This document shows positions 5,882-5,887 of a stretch of 5,887 bases of DNA, one piece after another; positions within the stretch are counted from its first letter, which is position 1; each line of letters starts with the position of its first letter. Made by a program: the position numbers and the translations under genes. The stretch covers positions 1 through 5,887 of the forward strand of contig JAFAEB010000445.1 of NCBI GenBank assembly GCA_023424235.1, given 5' to 3'. This stretch comes from Bacillota bacterium. GTDB taxonomy: Bacteria > Bacillota > Clostridia > Lachnospirales > Lachnospiraceae. The notes below the pieces were generated by a model that had not been told where the DNA came from, made no database searches, and saw only the letters and a program-made list of their open reading frames with translations.

Positions 5882-5887
5882 GATTTC

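Noticed and set aside
5183..5882. Three plus-strand reading frames (5183-5410, 5395-5661, 5646-5882)
   Set aside because: All are antisense to the lipoprotein gene, lack ribosome-binding sites, and their Leu/His/Ser-rich translations mirror the acidic repeats of the opposite strand.

Overview
The window is AT-rich, with purine-rich Shine-Dalgarno sites (GGAGG/AGGAG) before every complete gene, consensus-like SigA promoters and hairpin/U-tract terminators. Together with the family types (a lipobox carbohydrate ABC binding protein next to an AraC regulator, and an unusual SigA-like factor with a long C-terminal extension), this points to a low-GC Firmicute, probably a clostridial or Lachnospiraceae-type bacterium. 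That placement is inference. I see no mobile element, CRISPR array, tRNA or rRNA.

Layout. (1) 1-494, minus strand: 5' part of a gene for a family-1 extracellular solute-binding lipoprotein of a carbohydrate ABC transporter; it runs off the left edge. (2) 495-1164: a 670-nt divergent control region. It holds a strong promoter for the binding protein (528-556, minus), a strong promoter for the regulator (979-1007, plus) and a 14-bp perfect palindrome (854-867). (3) 1165-2049, plus: an AraC-family regulator with an N-terminal cupin and C-terminal double HTH, probably controlling the divergent transporter. (4) 2078-2135: a bidirectional terminator between convergent genes. (5) 2163-3685, minus: a sigma-70-family reading frame (3077-3685) that continues, after a one-base frame change, into a 322-residue winged-helix-containing C-terminal part ending at 2163. 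(6) 3686-3905: divergent promoter region. (7) 3906-5078, plus: a likely two-gene unit, GNAT acetyltransferase then histidine-phosphatase (phosphoglycerate-mutase-like) protein. (8) 5129-5175: bidirectional terminator. (9) 5192-5836, minus: a small lipoprotein with an acidic linker built of 30-bp tandem repeats and a beta-rich C-terminal domain.

The most notable item is the sigma-factor locus. The second frame has no ATG, GTG, TTG or CTG for its first ~145 codons. The two frames meet exactly at A AAA AAG, in the correct zero-frame phase for -1 slippage, the same heptamer as in E. coli dnaX. An SD-like AGGA lies 10 nt upstream and a weak hairpin 7 nt downstream. The product of slippage would be a 507-residue sigma/winged-helix fusion, while non-slipped translation gives a 202-residue sigma protein. 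The competing explanation is a simple one-base deletion (real mutation or sequencing error) in an A7 run; the sequence alone cannot decide between them.
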